Assembly: GCF_003651185.1 (NCBI RefSeq) | Contig: NZ_RCDC01000004.1 | Coordinates: forward strand, 1,722,659 to 1,786,658 | Source of the DNA: Stenotrophomonas rhizophila | GTDB lineage: Bacteria; Pseudomonadota; Gammaproteobacteria; Xanthomonadales; Xanthomonadaceae | DNA: 64,000 nt | Direction: 5' to 3' | Shown here: piece after piece, positions 23,740 through 32,029 of the stretch | Position numbering within the stretch: the first letter of the stretch is position 1 | Layout of the letters: the number at the start of each line of letters is the position of its first letter | Notes under the pieces: generated by a model | What the model was told of the DNA's origin: nothing | Seen by the model: only the letters and a program-made list of their open reading frames with translations | The model's database searches: none | Translations under genes and position numbers: made by a program

Positions 23740-26655
23740 TCAGTAGCGGTAGGTCAGCGCCAGCCGCACGGTCCGGCCCGGTGCGGGCATCACGCCCAGC
23801 GCCAGCGGATCGAGGTAGTAACGATCGGTCAGGTTGTCCACGTTGAGGTCCACCGCGAACTGCTCGCTGGCCTGCCAGCTGGCGAACAGATCCACGATGG
23901 TCGCCGGGCGGTACAGCTGCTGGATCGCCGACAGACCGACGTTCCATTCTTTGTCCAGCTTGCTGATCGGGCCGGCGTTGTGGATCACCCGGGTACCGAC
24001 GCTGAGGCGCTGGTCGAACAGGCGCGAGCCCAGGGTCAGGTTGACGTTGTAGCGTGGCGGGTTCTGGGTGTTGCTGTAGGAGCCTTCAAAGCCACCATCC
24101 ACGCAGTCCGGGGTGTTCTTCAGCTCCTCGATCCTGCGCTGGATCCCGTAGGCGCGGCGCTCGGCGGCGATATCCGGCGCGCAGGTCTTGGCCTGGAGGT
24201 AGTAGTGCGCGGACAGATCGGCGAACACCGTGCCGCTGTCATAGCTGGACTGCAACTCCACGCCGGAGACCTTGAAACGGTCCACGTTGCGGATCAGACC
24301 GGCCGACAGGGTGCGGTAGTCGCGGGTGATCAGATCATCGATGCGTGTGTTGAAGTAGGCCAGCTTGAAGCCCGCCTGGTCGCCCTCGGTGAACAGATTG
24401 TGGCGTACCGTGCTCGCGCCGATTTCCCAAGTCCCTGCCCGCTCCGGCTTGAGCTCACCGGTGGGCTTGGCCGCGGTGAACAGGCCCAGCGTGGTTTCGA
24501 ACAGGCTCGGCAGCTTCACGCCTTCGGCGTACTTCGCATACACCATCGTGTCTTCGTCGAAGCGGTAGGCAACGCTGGCGCTGGGCATGAAGGCACTGTC
24601 GCGGCGACGGATCGGCTGCGACCAGGTCCAGCTGACCGGCACGCTCAGGTCTTCGGCGTCATCGGCGTCATAGAAGTTCCAACCGGTGATGTCACCGACC
24701 GTGCCCTTCTCATACGGCGAAGCCAGCAGCGAGGCCTCGGTGAACTGGCCATTGGCATCCGGATACCAGTTCAGCATGGCGATGCGCTTGGCGCGCCATG
24801 CCGGCAGGTTCGGGTTGCCATCCAGCAACTGCGTGTAGCGGTACTGACCGATCACGCCGTAGGCGTCCGGCGTGGCCAGGCGGTTGCGGTCATGCACGTT
24901 GACGCGGTTGTAGCGGCCACCGACCACCACTTCCCAATGCTCGTCCGGCTGCCATTTGACCGAGGCCACCGCACTGTATTCCTTGCGCTCGGCATTGCGC
25001 AGGAAGCGGTTGTTGACCAGGTCGTCGTGCATGACCGGCGAGTGCGGGCCGGGGCCGACGTCCTCATCGCTGAAGGACAGACCGTAGTCCAGCGTGAACA
25101 GCCCGGCGCCGGTATCCAGATGCGTGGTGTTGCCCACATCGAAGCCGAGCCGCGTCTGCGTCAGCTCATTGCGGTAGGCATCCTTGTAGCCCGGATCGGT
25201 ATTGAACGACGGGCCGTCGTACCACTCGGTGCGGCGATCGAAGTACCACGGCGTGATGCCGGTCAGGCCGTTGTACATCAGGCTGTCGGCGTCGGTGTAC
25301 CAGAGGTTGGCCTTCAGATCGATCAGCTCGTTGTCCGGGTTGAAGCGGTAGCGCAGGTTGTAGGCATCCATGTCGACATGGCCCGGATCCCACTGCGGTA
25401 CGCGGTCACGGTCCACACGGATGATCTGCGAGGCCATGATTTCGCCGGCGGTGCCTTCATAGCGGCGGTAGCCGGCTTCCAGCGTCTGGTTGTCGTCGAT
25501 GCGCCAAGTGCCCTTGAGCAGGAACGACTTCGAGCGCGAGGAGGTGTTGAACACCTCGGTATCCGGCGGATTCAACGGCGCCAAGGTGCGCCGGGTCTGC
25601 GGGAAATCGTCGTAGCCATGCTTGCCCGAGAAATAGTTGCCGTTCTCGCGCCATGCGTACGCCGCGACCAGGTCGAAACGATCCCAATGCTTGGCGGTGG
25701 CGATGTTGAAGAACTGGCTGCCCAGCGCGCTGCGGTCGGTACGCGGTGCGGCGTCATAGGCGGGCACGTTGTTGGCGCTGGCATTGGCCATGCCGGTGCG
25801 CACGCGCAGCCCGGCATCGCGGCCGTCGCGCAGCACGTCTTCGATCTTCAGCGTTTCCATCTCCACCACGCCGCCGATGCCACCGGAGGCGTTGACACCC
25901 AGGCTCGGGCCCTTGGTGATGGTGATGTTGGAGATCAGGTCCGGATCCAGATAGGTGCGCTGCGACTGGCCTGCGTAACCACGGTAGGTATCCATGGTGG
26001 ACTGACCGCCGTCGATGATCACCGGGATGCGGCTCTGGCCCTGGATGCCGCGGATGTTCACGTCCAGCGCGTTGGCGGTACGCGGATCGCCCGCGGTGAC
26101 GCCGGCCACGCCCTTGACGATGTCCGCGGTGGAGGTGCCGCGGAAGCGCTCGATGGTGGCGCGCGCGATGTAGGCACTGGAACCGGCCGTGCGGTACACC
26201 TCCAGCGCACGCTCGGCATCGCCGCCGCCTTCGATGCGGTCACCGGCCACGCTCAGCGCGTCGGTGACGATCAGGCCATCGTCGTTGGCTGCCACGGCAG
26301 CGCGCTCCAGCGTGACCGCGTCCGGCCCGACCTGGCGCAGGCTCAGCCCGCTCCCCTGCAGCAGGCGCAGCAAGGCAGACTGCGCATCCATCTGCCCGGC
26401 CACCGCCGTGGAGGTCACGCCTTCGGCCAGCGCGGCCGGATAGGCGACCTGCACCCCGGACTGGCGCATGTACGTGCGCAGCGCATCGGACAGCGGCTGG
26501 GCGGGAATGTCGAACCGCAGCGTCGCCGCAGCGGGTACCGCGCTGGATTGGGCGAATGCCGGCAGGCCGGGCGCGGCCGCCAGGCCAGCAGTGAGCAAAG
26601 CGATGCAGAGACGTGACGGGCGCGGACGATGGCCCGCGCGGGTGGAGATGCGCAT
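23740..26655 (-). CDS. TonB-dependent receptor with STN signalling domain
   Basis: 971 residues from the ATG at 26655. A signal peptide (cut near AFAQ, ~36) is followed by an STN domain (LRFDIPAQPLSDALRTYMRQ to ~100), a plug with IVKGVAGVTAGDPRTAN and IRGIQGQSRIPVIIDG, and a 22-strand barrel ending in aromatic YRY. The STN domain lets the receptor signal to the FecR-type anti-sigma factor encoded just upstream. Ligand is not evident; the similar organisation with FecI/FecR and a Fur-like box suggests ferric siderophore, ferric citrate or heme. A start at 27078 in the same frame is too far upstream. Confidence 0.92.
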   Translation of the reverse strand: MRISTRAGHRPRPSRLCIALLTAGLAAAPGLPAFAQSSAVPAAATLRFDIPAQPLSDALRTYMRQSGVQVAYPAALAEGVTSTAVAGQMDAQSALLRLLQGSGLSLRQVGPDAVTLERAAVAANDDGLIVTDALSVAGDRIEGGGDAERALEVYRTAGSSAYIARATIERFRGTSTADIVKGVAGVTAGDPRTANALDVNIRGIQGQSRIPVIIDGGQSTMDTYRGYAGQSQRTYLDPDLISNITITKGPSLGVNASGGIGGVVEMETLKIEDVLRDGRDAGLRVRTGMANASANNVPAYDAAPRTDRSALGSQFFNIATAKHWDRFDLVAAYAWRENGNYFSGKHGYDDFPQTRRTLAPLNPPDTEVFNTSSRSKSFLLKGTWRIDDNQTLEAGYRRYEGTAGEIMASQIIRVDRDRVPQWDPGHVDMDAYNLRYRFNPDNELIDLKANLWYTDADSLMYNGLTGITPWYFDRRTEWYDGPSFNTDPGYKDAYRNELTQTRLGFDVGNTTHLDTGAGLFTLDYGLSFSDEDVGPGPHSPVMHDDLVNNRFLRNAERKEYSAVASVKWQPDEHWEVVVGGRYNRVNVHDRNRLATPDAYGVIGQYRYTQLLDGNPNLPAWRAKRIAMLNWYPDANGQFTEASLLASPYEKGTVGDITGWNFYDADDAEDLSVPVSWTWSQPIRRRDSAFMPSASVAYRFDEDTMVYAKYAEGVKLPSLFETTLGLFTAAKPTGELKPERAGTWEIGASTVRHNLFTEGDQAGFKLAYFNTRIDDLITRDYRTLSAGLIRNVDRFKVSGVELQSSYDSGTVFADLSAHYYLQAKTCAPDIAAERRAYGIQRRIEELKNTPDCVDGGFEGSYSNTQNPPRYNVNLTLGSRLFDQRLSVGTRVIHNAGPISKLDKEWNVGLSAIQQLYRPATIVDLFASWQASEQFAVDLNVDNLTDRYYLDPLALGVMPAPGRTVRLALTYRY

Positions 26656-26828
26656 GGAAAAACCTGTCAGAAGATCAGTGCCGCAGAGGCGGGTCACCCG
26701 CACGCGGGTGCGGATGCAGCGTACGTACGTGGCGGCGGCGGGTACGTTATGCCGGGTAAGACGAACGAACCGTGCGCAGCCCCAAGACCCGTGCGTGTAC
26801 GTGATGCCACGACCACGGGCTCGCCGCG

Positions 26829-27803
26829 CTACTCCGCCGTGATGTTGGCCGGTGCCACGATCGCCACCCCCATTGGCAGCCGGGTGACGCGCAAGCCAGC
26901 GCTCACCGCCAGCGCGTCCAGTGCCTGCTCCGGCCGGTCGATGCGAAAGGCAGCGTTGACGGCCGGCAATGCGGACAGATCGCCGCGCACGAAGGTGGCG
27001 CCGGCGCGATAGCGCGCGATGCGCCGCACCGCATCCTCGACCCCGGTCGCCTCGAGCAGCAGTTCGCCCTCGCGCCATGCGGCGATGCGGTCAAGGGCGA
27101 CGTCCTGCTCCCGCACGACCCGCCCGCCCGGTGCAAAGCGCGCGCGCTGGCCCGCGTCGAGATATGTCCAGCCCGCCCGATCGGCCGCTGCGACCCGGAC
27201 CCGTCCCTGCTCGACCCTCGTTTCCACGTGATCGTCTTCTCTGGCGACCGCGAACGCCGTGGAGATGTCTTCGATCACACCGCCCTGCGCCTCCACCTGG
27301 AACGGACGCGCCGGATCGGGCGTCACCTGGAACCAGGCGTGCCCGCGCAACAGCGCGATGCGGCGCACCTGCCCGTCGTACCGGACCGCGATGGCACTGT
27401 CGGCATCGAGCACGGCGCGGCTGCCATCGGGCAGCGCCACGGCCTGGATGCCCGTCCCGCTGCGGTGATCGGCCTGCAGCCGCAGCCACGCCTCCGGTGC
27501 CACCCACGCAAGCGCGAGCAGCGCCGCGCTGGCCACCCCGAACAGCGGCCACCGCGGCCGGCGCCGTGACCGTGTTGCAGCCGCGGCGGGCGCCGGTCGC
27601 GGCCCGAGGCTGCGCCACAACTGGCGCTCGTATTCGAACGTGCGGCGATTGTCAGGCTCGGCCAGCCACTGCTCGAAGGCCTGCATCTGCACCGGCTCGA
27701 CCGCGCCGGACGCCAGCCAGGCAATCCAGGCACGGGCCTGGACGGCAGCAGGGTCGGACGGCGGCAAGGGTCGGGACATCGGCGGTTGTTCGTGCGGGCT
27801 CAT
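26829..27803 (-). CDS. FecR family anti-sigma/sigma regulator
   Basis: 324 residues. The cytoplasmic N-terminus is a DUF4880 anti-sigma segment (ARAWIAWLASGAVEPVQMQA, then FEQWLAEPDNRRTFE), then one membrane helix (WPLFGVASAALLALAWV, ~88-104), the periplasmic FecR domain (ALPDGSRAVLDADSAIAVRY), and a C-terminal STN-like domain. It relays a ligand signal from the receptor's STN domain to the sigma factor. It lies between the sigma gene and the receptor gene on one strand. An ATG at 27779 is a possible shorter start. Confidence 0.92.
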   Translation of the reverse strand: MSPHEQPPMSRPLPPSDPAAVQARAWIAWLASGAVEPVQMQAFEQWLAEPDNRRTFEYERQLWRSLGPRPAPAAAATRSRRRPRWPLFGVASAALLALAWVAPEAWLRLQADHRSGTGIQAVALPDGSRAVLDADSAIAVRYDGQVRRIALLRGHAWFQVTPDPARPFQVEAQGGVIEDISTAFAVAREDDHVETRVEQGRVRVAAADRAGWTYLDAGQRARFAPGGRVVREQDVALDRIAAWREGELLLEATGVEDAVRRIARYRAGATFVRGDLSALPAVNAAFRIDRPEQALDALAVSAGLRVTRLPMGVAIVAPANITAE

Positions 27804-27913
27804 GGCTGGCGGTGGATCGCGCGATCACGCGCGGACGAAGAAGATGCCGGAAGGGACGGCATTATGATCAAGACGGATGGGAAACGGGCTTCCCCAAGCC
27901 CAGGCGGTGCCGC

Positions 27914-28414
27914 TCAGCGCCCGTTGCGCGCCCAGGCCAATCGCTGCAGTGCACTGCGCACGTGGTTTTCCACGGTCGTCACGGACACGCCCTGACGTTT
28001 GGCGACCTCCACCTGGGTCATGCCCTGCAGGCGGTTGAGGCGGAAGATCGTGCGGGTCGGCTCGGGCAGGTGCTCCGCTGCGTCCAGCACGCGCTGCAGT
28101 TCGTCCTGCGCCATCGCCTGCTCTTCGGTTGAGAGCGCCTCCTCCGGGCCCCACAGGTAGTGCTCGGCCAACAGGCGCGTGCGGCGCGTGCGCTCACGCC
28201 CATGATCGGTCGCCAGGTTGGCAGCCAGCCGGTACAGATAGGCGCGCGGGTTGCTGATCGGTTGCCCGCTGTCCACGCCCCGGGCCTTGAACCAGATGGA
28301 CTGGATCACATCCTCAGCGCCGCTGTCGCTGCCAAGAATGCGCTGCACCAGACGCAGCAGCGCCGGGCGTTCGCGGATCAACAGCTCGGTCAGGGTAGTG
28401 GCGTTGGTGGACAT
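27914..28414 (-). CDS. FecI-like ECF RNA polymerase sigma factor
   Basis: 166 residues from the ATG at 28414 (a GTG further upstream is less likely). Region 2 includes LLRLVQRILGSDSGAEDVIQ and ARAYLYRLAANLATDHGRER-like RAYLYRLAANLATDH; region 4 has LPEPTRTIFRLNRLQGMTQV and GVSVTTVENHVRSALQRL. It should direct transcription of the receptor gene when released by FecR. A Fur-box-like 19-mer lies 64-82 bases upstream of the start, so iron probably represses the operon. Confidence 0.92.
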   Translation of the reverse strand: MSTNATTLTELLIRERPALLRLVQRILGSDSGAEDVIQSIWFKARGVDSGQPISNPRAYLYRLAANLATDHGRERTRRTRLLAEHYLWGPEEALSTEEQAMAQDELQRVLDAAEHLPEPTRTIFRLNRLQGMTQVEVAKRQGVSVTTVENHVRSALQRLAWARNGR

Positions 28415-28477
28415 GGGCCGATGCACGAAGCGGGGCCGCAGGGACACGACAACCCGTAAGGCGCGGCATGTTACTCC

Positions 28478-28496
28478 GCAAATGAGAATCAGTCAC
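28478..28496 (-). promoter_or_regulatory. Fur-box-like site upstream of the FecI-like sigma gene
   Basis: The 19-mer with the core AATGAGAATCA matches 13 of 19 positions of the classical Fur consensus (GATAATGATAATCATTATC). It lies 64-82 bases upstream of the sigma-factor start, a usual place for a repressing Fur site. No other Fur-like site this good was seen in the window. Confidence 0.6.
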
Positions 28497-28520
28497 GTTT
28501 GCAGATCGAGCGGGTGGGCT

Positions 28521-28997
28521 TCACAGGCACTCGGTCAGCCCGTCGTACATGCTGTCGGGCGTGCCCGGCAACGGGGCGTGCAGTGCCTGCCCCTGCTCCA
28601 GGGTCTGCAGCAACACAGGCAACTGCGTATTGGCCGCCAACGGCGCCCGGCAGGCCCAGGTCCGCGCATCGACCACGATCGCCCCGCTGGCGGCGTCGAC
28701 GCGGGCGGTACTGCCGGTGAAGGTCCACACGCATTCCTCCACCCGCCCGCTGGCCGCCTCCACCGAGCAGCGGAAGCGCAGCGCCTGCAGGTTGTGGTAC
28801 TCGCCCTCGCAGAACGTGTCGCCGCAGACGTCGTTGAAGCCCCCGACCAAGCGGGCTTCCACCGCACGGAAGCGCTCCCAGCCCACGGCCTGGGTCGGGT
28901 AGGTCCGCGCGTCGACGAAGGTCTCCGCGGTACGGCCGTCCATCGGGAGGCTGCAGACCGCCAGTACCAGCAGAGCGCTCGGGAAGATCGGTTTCAT
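28521..28997 (-). CDS. Six-cysteine secreted protein, paralog A
   Basis: 158 residues from ATG 28997, with AGGAG nine bases upstream. The signal peptide covers about residues 1-22 (FPSALLVLAVCSLPM). The mature part matches the next gene: VCGDTFCEGEY, LRFRCSVEAASGRVEECV, TWACRAPLAANTQ and a C-terminal LTECL, with six cysteines at the same positions. That predicts three disulfides. I do not recognise a named family. The two genes are 35 bases apart, clearly a tandem duplication, and lie just upstream of the FecI-like operon on the same strand. Confidence 0.75.
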   Translation of the reverse strand: MKPIFPSALLVLAVCSLPMDGRTAETFVDARTYPTQAVGWERFRAVEARLVGGFNDVCGDTFCEGEYHNLQALRFRCSVEAASGRVEECVWTFTGSTARVDAASGAIVVDARTWACRAPLAANTQLPVLLQTLEQGQALHAPLPGTPDSMYDGLTECL

Positions 28998-29032
28998 GGG
29001 TGTCTCCTGTACGGCGTTGGGGAAGCGCATGC

Positions 29033-29527
29033 TCAGTTGAGGCACTCGAACAGCGCGTCGTGCATGGATCGGTGTGTGCCCGGGAGCGGCCGGGTCAACG
29101 CGTCAGGTCGCCCGAGTGCGGCATGCAGTGCTTCCACGGAGGTATCGGGCGCCAGCGGCGCCACGCACGCCCAAGTCCGGCTGTCCGGCACTACCTCTCC
29201 GGTGGTCGGCTCCACCTCCAGGTTGCCCGCCGCGATGACCAGCACGCAGGACGCGACGCGTCCACTGGGCGCGTTTACCGAGCAGCGGAACTGCAGGACG
29301 ACATGGTTGCTGAACTCACCCTCGCAGTACGTATCGCCACACAGGTCATGGAACTCCCGGGTCAGATGATCCTGGAGATCGTAGAAGCGGTCCCAGTTGG
29401 CTTCGGTGTAGGGGAAGTCGACCAGATCCACGTACGGACCACTGCGGGCGCGGGCCTCCCCGGCCACCGCCGCGAGGGACAGGACGAGCGCCATCGACAG
29501 GCAGGCCATCCGATTTGTCAGGGTCAT
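29033..29527 (-). CDS. Six-cysteine secreted protein, paralog B
   Basis: 164 residues from ATG 29527, chosen because GGAGG lies six bases upstream; the ATG at 29533 sits directly on that sequence. Signal peptide about 1-26 (ACLSMALVLSLAAVAGEARA). Mature part: LCGDTYCEGEF, LQFRCSVNAPSGRVASCV, TWACVAPLAPDTS and an FECLN end, aligned with paralog A at all six Cys. Conserved Trp/Tyr positions near the start (WDRFYDL against WERFRAV) also match. Function is unknown. Confidence 0.75.
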   Translation of the reverse strand: MTLTNRMACLSMALVLSLAAVAGEARARSGPYVDLVDFPYTEANWDRFYDLQDHLTREFHDLCGDTYCEGEFSNHVVLQFRCSVNAPSGRVASCVLVIAAGNLEVEPTTGEVVPDSRTWACVAPLAPDTSVEALHAALGRPDALTRPLPGTHRSMHDALFECLN

Positions 29528-29786
29528 CACCATCCTCCAAGCGGGTTCGTGGCCATGATCGACCGCTCGGCCAGGCGCAACCATCGGCCCTCTGCCCGGG
29601 GCAGGGTCGGGATTGACGGCACTGCCCTGTGGCGGTCTGCCCACCCTCCCCCGCGCGCAGGGTGACCTTCCTGGCCCACGCCCGCTGCGGATCGACCGAT
29701 CGGCGGCACGGCCGCTGCACGCTGGCCGCCAATGGGCCTAAAATGGCGGACTTTGCGCCCTACCCCCTCTCAGCTGGAGCACGACC

Positions 29787-30323
29787 ATGGGTCTGGAACT
29801 CGTTTCGCCGGGCAAGAACCCGCCGGAAGAAATCAACGTCATCATCGAAATCCCGAAGGATTCCGAGCCGGTGAAGTACGAAGTGGACAAGGAAACCGGC
29901 GCGATCTTCGTCGACCGCATCCTCTCCACCCCGATGCGCTACCCGTGCAACTACGGCTATGTGCCGAGCACCCTGTGCGGCGATGGCGATCCGGCCGACG
30001 TGCTGGTGGTGCTGCCGCTGCCGCTGGTCCCGGGCTCGGTGGTGCGTTGCCGTCCGGTCGGCGTGCTCAAGATGAGCGACGAAGCCGGCAGCGACGAGAA
30101 GATCCTGGCCGTGCCGATCTCCAAGGTGTTCAGTGGCTATGCCCACGTCGAGGACATCGAGCAGGTGTCCAGCCACTGGCTGGAGCGCATCGGCCACTTC
30201 TTCGAGCACTACAAGGATCTGGAAAAGGGCAAGTGGGTCAAGCTGGATGGCTGGGGCGGCGCCGCCGAAGCCAAGAAGATCCTGGTCGAAGCGCACCAGC
30301 GCTACCTCGGCAACATCGCCTGA
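29787..30323 (+). CDS. ppa: Inorganic pyrophosphatase (soluble, family I)
   Basis: 178 residues. It hydrolyses PPi to phosphate in the cytoplasm. Seen: IIEIPKDSEPVKYEVDKETG, MRYPCNYGYVP, the metal-binding signature DGDPADVLV, and later KVFSGYAHVEDI and the KWVKLDGW segment. Length is that of the hexameric bacterial enzyme. It coexists here with a proton-pumping pyrophosphatase and a PPi-dependent phosphofructokinase, so cytosolic PPi is both used and destroyed. Confidence 0.97.
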   Translation: MGLELVSPGKNPPEEINVIIEIPKDSEPVKYEVDKETGAIFVDRILSTPMRYPCNYGYVPSTLCGDGDPADVLVVLPLPLVPGSVVRCRPVGVLKMSDEAGSDEKILAVPISKVFSGYAHVEDIEQVSSHWLERIGHFFEHYKDLEKGKWVKLDGWGGAAEAKKILVEAHQRYLGNIA

Positions 30324-30336
30324 GACTGACCTGCGT

Positions 30337-30379
30337 CGCTCCGGCACACCGCTGCCGGAGCGATGCGCATCACGTTTTT
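30337..30379 (+). terminator. Rho-independent terminator after ppa
   Basis: A perfect 10-bp stem (30337-30346 with 30353-30362) with a CACCGC loop, extended by a second imperfect pairing, is followed by TTTTTT at 30374-30379. It lies 14 bases after the ppa stop codon. Confidence 0.65.
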
Positions 30380-30477
30380 TCAATGCGGCACATCACTATT
30401 CGTGCCGGATTGGGTACATTGCGTCTCTTCACACCGTCCACGGTGCGTTTCACCGTGGTCAGCCAGGGGACCGTGTC

Positions 30478-31596
30478 GTGCGCATTCTGCTTGTTGGGGA
30501 CGAAGCCAGCCTGTCGGCTGAGCTGTTGGAATTCATTGCCGATCTTGGGGAAGAGTGGCAACCGCTGACCGCGACCGATGGCCAGAGCGCCATGGGCATC
30601 GTTGCCGGCTCGCCGGTGGATGCGGTGATCGTGTGCCCGCAGTTGCCCGATCTCAACGCCACCACACTGCTCGGCCAGATCCGCACGCTGCGCCCTGAGA
30701 CCATCCGTATCGCGCTGGTGGATGCCGAGCATGGCAACCGCCCGCCGCCGGCGCGCCTGATCGGCGTGGCCCATCGCTTCCTGCCGATGCCGCTGGCCCC
30801 GGAGGTCCTGCTCGAAGCCCTGACCAGCCTGGAAGAGCTGCGCGAACTGCTCGACAGCGCGCGCCTGCGCAGCGCCATCGGCCGGATCGAGAAGCTGCCC
30901 TCCCCGCCGCATCTGTACCTGACCCTGACCCAGGCGCTGGAACACGACGACGATACCAACACCGCCGACGTGGCCAAGCTGGTCGCGGCCGACCCGGCCA
31001 TCGCGGCCAAGGTGCTGCAGCTCTCCAACTCGGCCTTCTTCAACAATGGCCGGATCATCTCCGACCTGCGCAGCGCGGTGACCCGCCTGGGGCTGTCCAC
31101 CCTGCGTGATCTGGTCCTGGCCAGCGAAGTGTTCTCCGCGCAGCCGCTGTCCGGTGCCGAGCGCAACTCGCTGCAGCAGCGCGCGCTGCTGGCCTCCCGC
31201 CTGGCCGCCAAGCTGTTGCCGGAGTCCAGCGCCGAACTGGGCGCCACCGCGGCCCTGCTGGCCGACATCGGGCTGCTGCTGCCGGGCGTACGCAACGAAC
31301 GCAGCGCCGAAGACCCGGCAGAGAATCGCCCGGGTCACGCCGAGGCAGGCGCCTACCTGCTGGGGCTGTGGGGCCTGCCGATGCCGATCATCGAGGCGGT
31401 GGCCTTCCACCTGCAGCCGCAGCGCTCGAACACCCGCAGTTTCTGGGTGACCGGTGCGGTGCACGTAGCACTGGCGCTGATCAATGGCGATCCGGTGGAC
31501 GAGGAGTATCTGCAGCGGGCCGGCGTGCTCAACAAGCTGCCGCAGTGGCGCGATCACGCCAACGCACTGATGGGGCTGGTCGCCAGCGACGCCTGA
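30478..31596 (+). CDS. HDOD domain protein with receiver-like N-terminus
   Basis: 372 residues from a GTG at 30478, preceded by GGGGA. The first ~118 residues look like a degenerate response-regulator receiver: RILLVGDEASLSAELLEF, with DAVIVCPQLPDLNA where the phospho-acceptor strand should be. Residues ~140-340 are an HDOD domain (LPSPPHLYLTLTQAL, DPAIAAKVLQLSNSAFF, AVTRLGLSTLRDLVLASEVF), found in signalling proteins of Xanthomonas and Stenotrophomonas. HDOD domains lack enzymatic HD residues and act by binding partners. The input signal is not known. Confidence 0.85.
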   Translation: MRILLVGDEASLSAELLEFIADLGEEWQPLTATDGQSAMGIVAGSPVDAVIVCPQLPDLNATTLLGQIRTLRPETIRIALVDAEHGNRPPPARLIGVAHRFLPMPLAPEVLLEALTSLEELRELLDSARLRSAIGRIEKLPSPPHLYLTLTQALEHDDDTNTADVAKLVAADPAIAAKVLQLSNSAFFNNGRIISDLRSAVTRLGLSTLRDLVLASEVFSAQPLSGAERNSLQQRALLASRLAAKLLPESSAELGATAALLADIGLLLPGVRNERSAEDPAENRPGHAEAGAYLLGLWGLPMPIIEAVAFHLQPQRSNTRSFWVTGAVHVALALINGDPVDEEYLQRAGVLNKLPQWRDHANALMGLVASDA

Positions 31597-31620
31597 GTGT
31601 GAGGTGGAACGTTCTCAAAG

Positions 31621-31646
31621 GATGGCGCGCCCTGTGGCGCGCCATC
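31621..31646. terminator. Convergent terminator between the HDOD gene and the small Cys-rich gene
   Basis: A perfect 11-bp stem (31621-31631 with 31636-31646) with a CTGT loop lies 25 bases after the HDOD stop and 7 bases before the end of the minus-strand small gene. A GTCGTTT tail follows on the plus strand. Confidence 0.6.
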
Positions 31647-31652
31647 GTCGTT

Positions 31653-31859
31653 TCAGCGCTGCGGACAGGCGTCCAGCACGCAATCACGCCAGAGGCGCTC
31701 ACACATGGCAGCCGAGCGGCCCTCGGCCAGGCATTCGGCACGGACGCCTTCGCAGTAGCGCCCTCCTGCGCAGATGATCAGGCTGGGCGATGCACTGGCG
31801 CCAAGCGCGAGGGACGCAAGGAACACGGCCGAAAATTTCTGAGCGAGCGTCATTTTCAT
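31653..31859 (-). CDS. Small six-cysteine secreted protein
   Basis: 68 residues. The signal peptide is clear (KFSAVFLASLALGASA, residues ~8-23), leaving about 44 mature residues with six Cys: IICAGGRYCEGVRAEC, then MCERLWRDCVLDAC. Three disulfides in a protein this small suggest a stable miniprotein. GAGAG lies seven bases before the ATG. No family is recognised. It is a single gene convergent with the HDOD gene, and the spacing differs from the six-Cys pair at 28.5-29.5 kb, so common origin is not shown. Confidence 0.65.
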   Translation of the reverse strand: MKMTLAQKFSAVFLASLALGASASPSLIICAGGRYCEGVRAECLAEGRSAAMCERLWRDCVLDACPQR

Positions 31860-31977
31860 ATCGATCTCTCAATCGTCCAAGATTGGACCGATTGACGGTA
31901 TCAACTGAATTTCCACTCGAAACGTGAGGGGGATCACCCTTCGCTGAAACTCAGAGTTTCCTTACCCACAACGCAAA

Positions 31978-32009
31978 GAGGGCGGACCTTGCGGTCCGCC
32001 CTCCTTTTT
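31978..32009. terminator. Terminator downstream of the TonB-dependent receptor gene
   Basis: A perfect 11-bp stem (31978-31988 with 31993-32003) with a TTGC loop. On the plus strand it is followed by C and six T; on the minus strand, which carries the receptor, the stem is followed by TTTGCGTT. It lies 27 bases past the receptor stop, so it can act in both directions. Confidence 0.7.
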
Positions 32010-32029
32010 TGCGCCATTGCTTCGATGGA

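Noticed and set aside
26656..27078. N-terminal extension of the TonB-dependent receptor
   Set aside because: The extra 141 codons overlap the FecR gene and place the signal peptide inside the protein.
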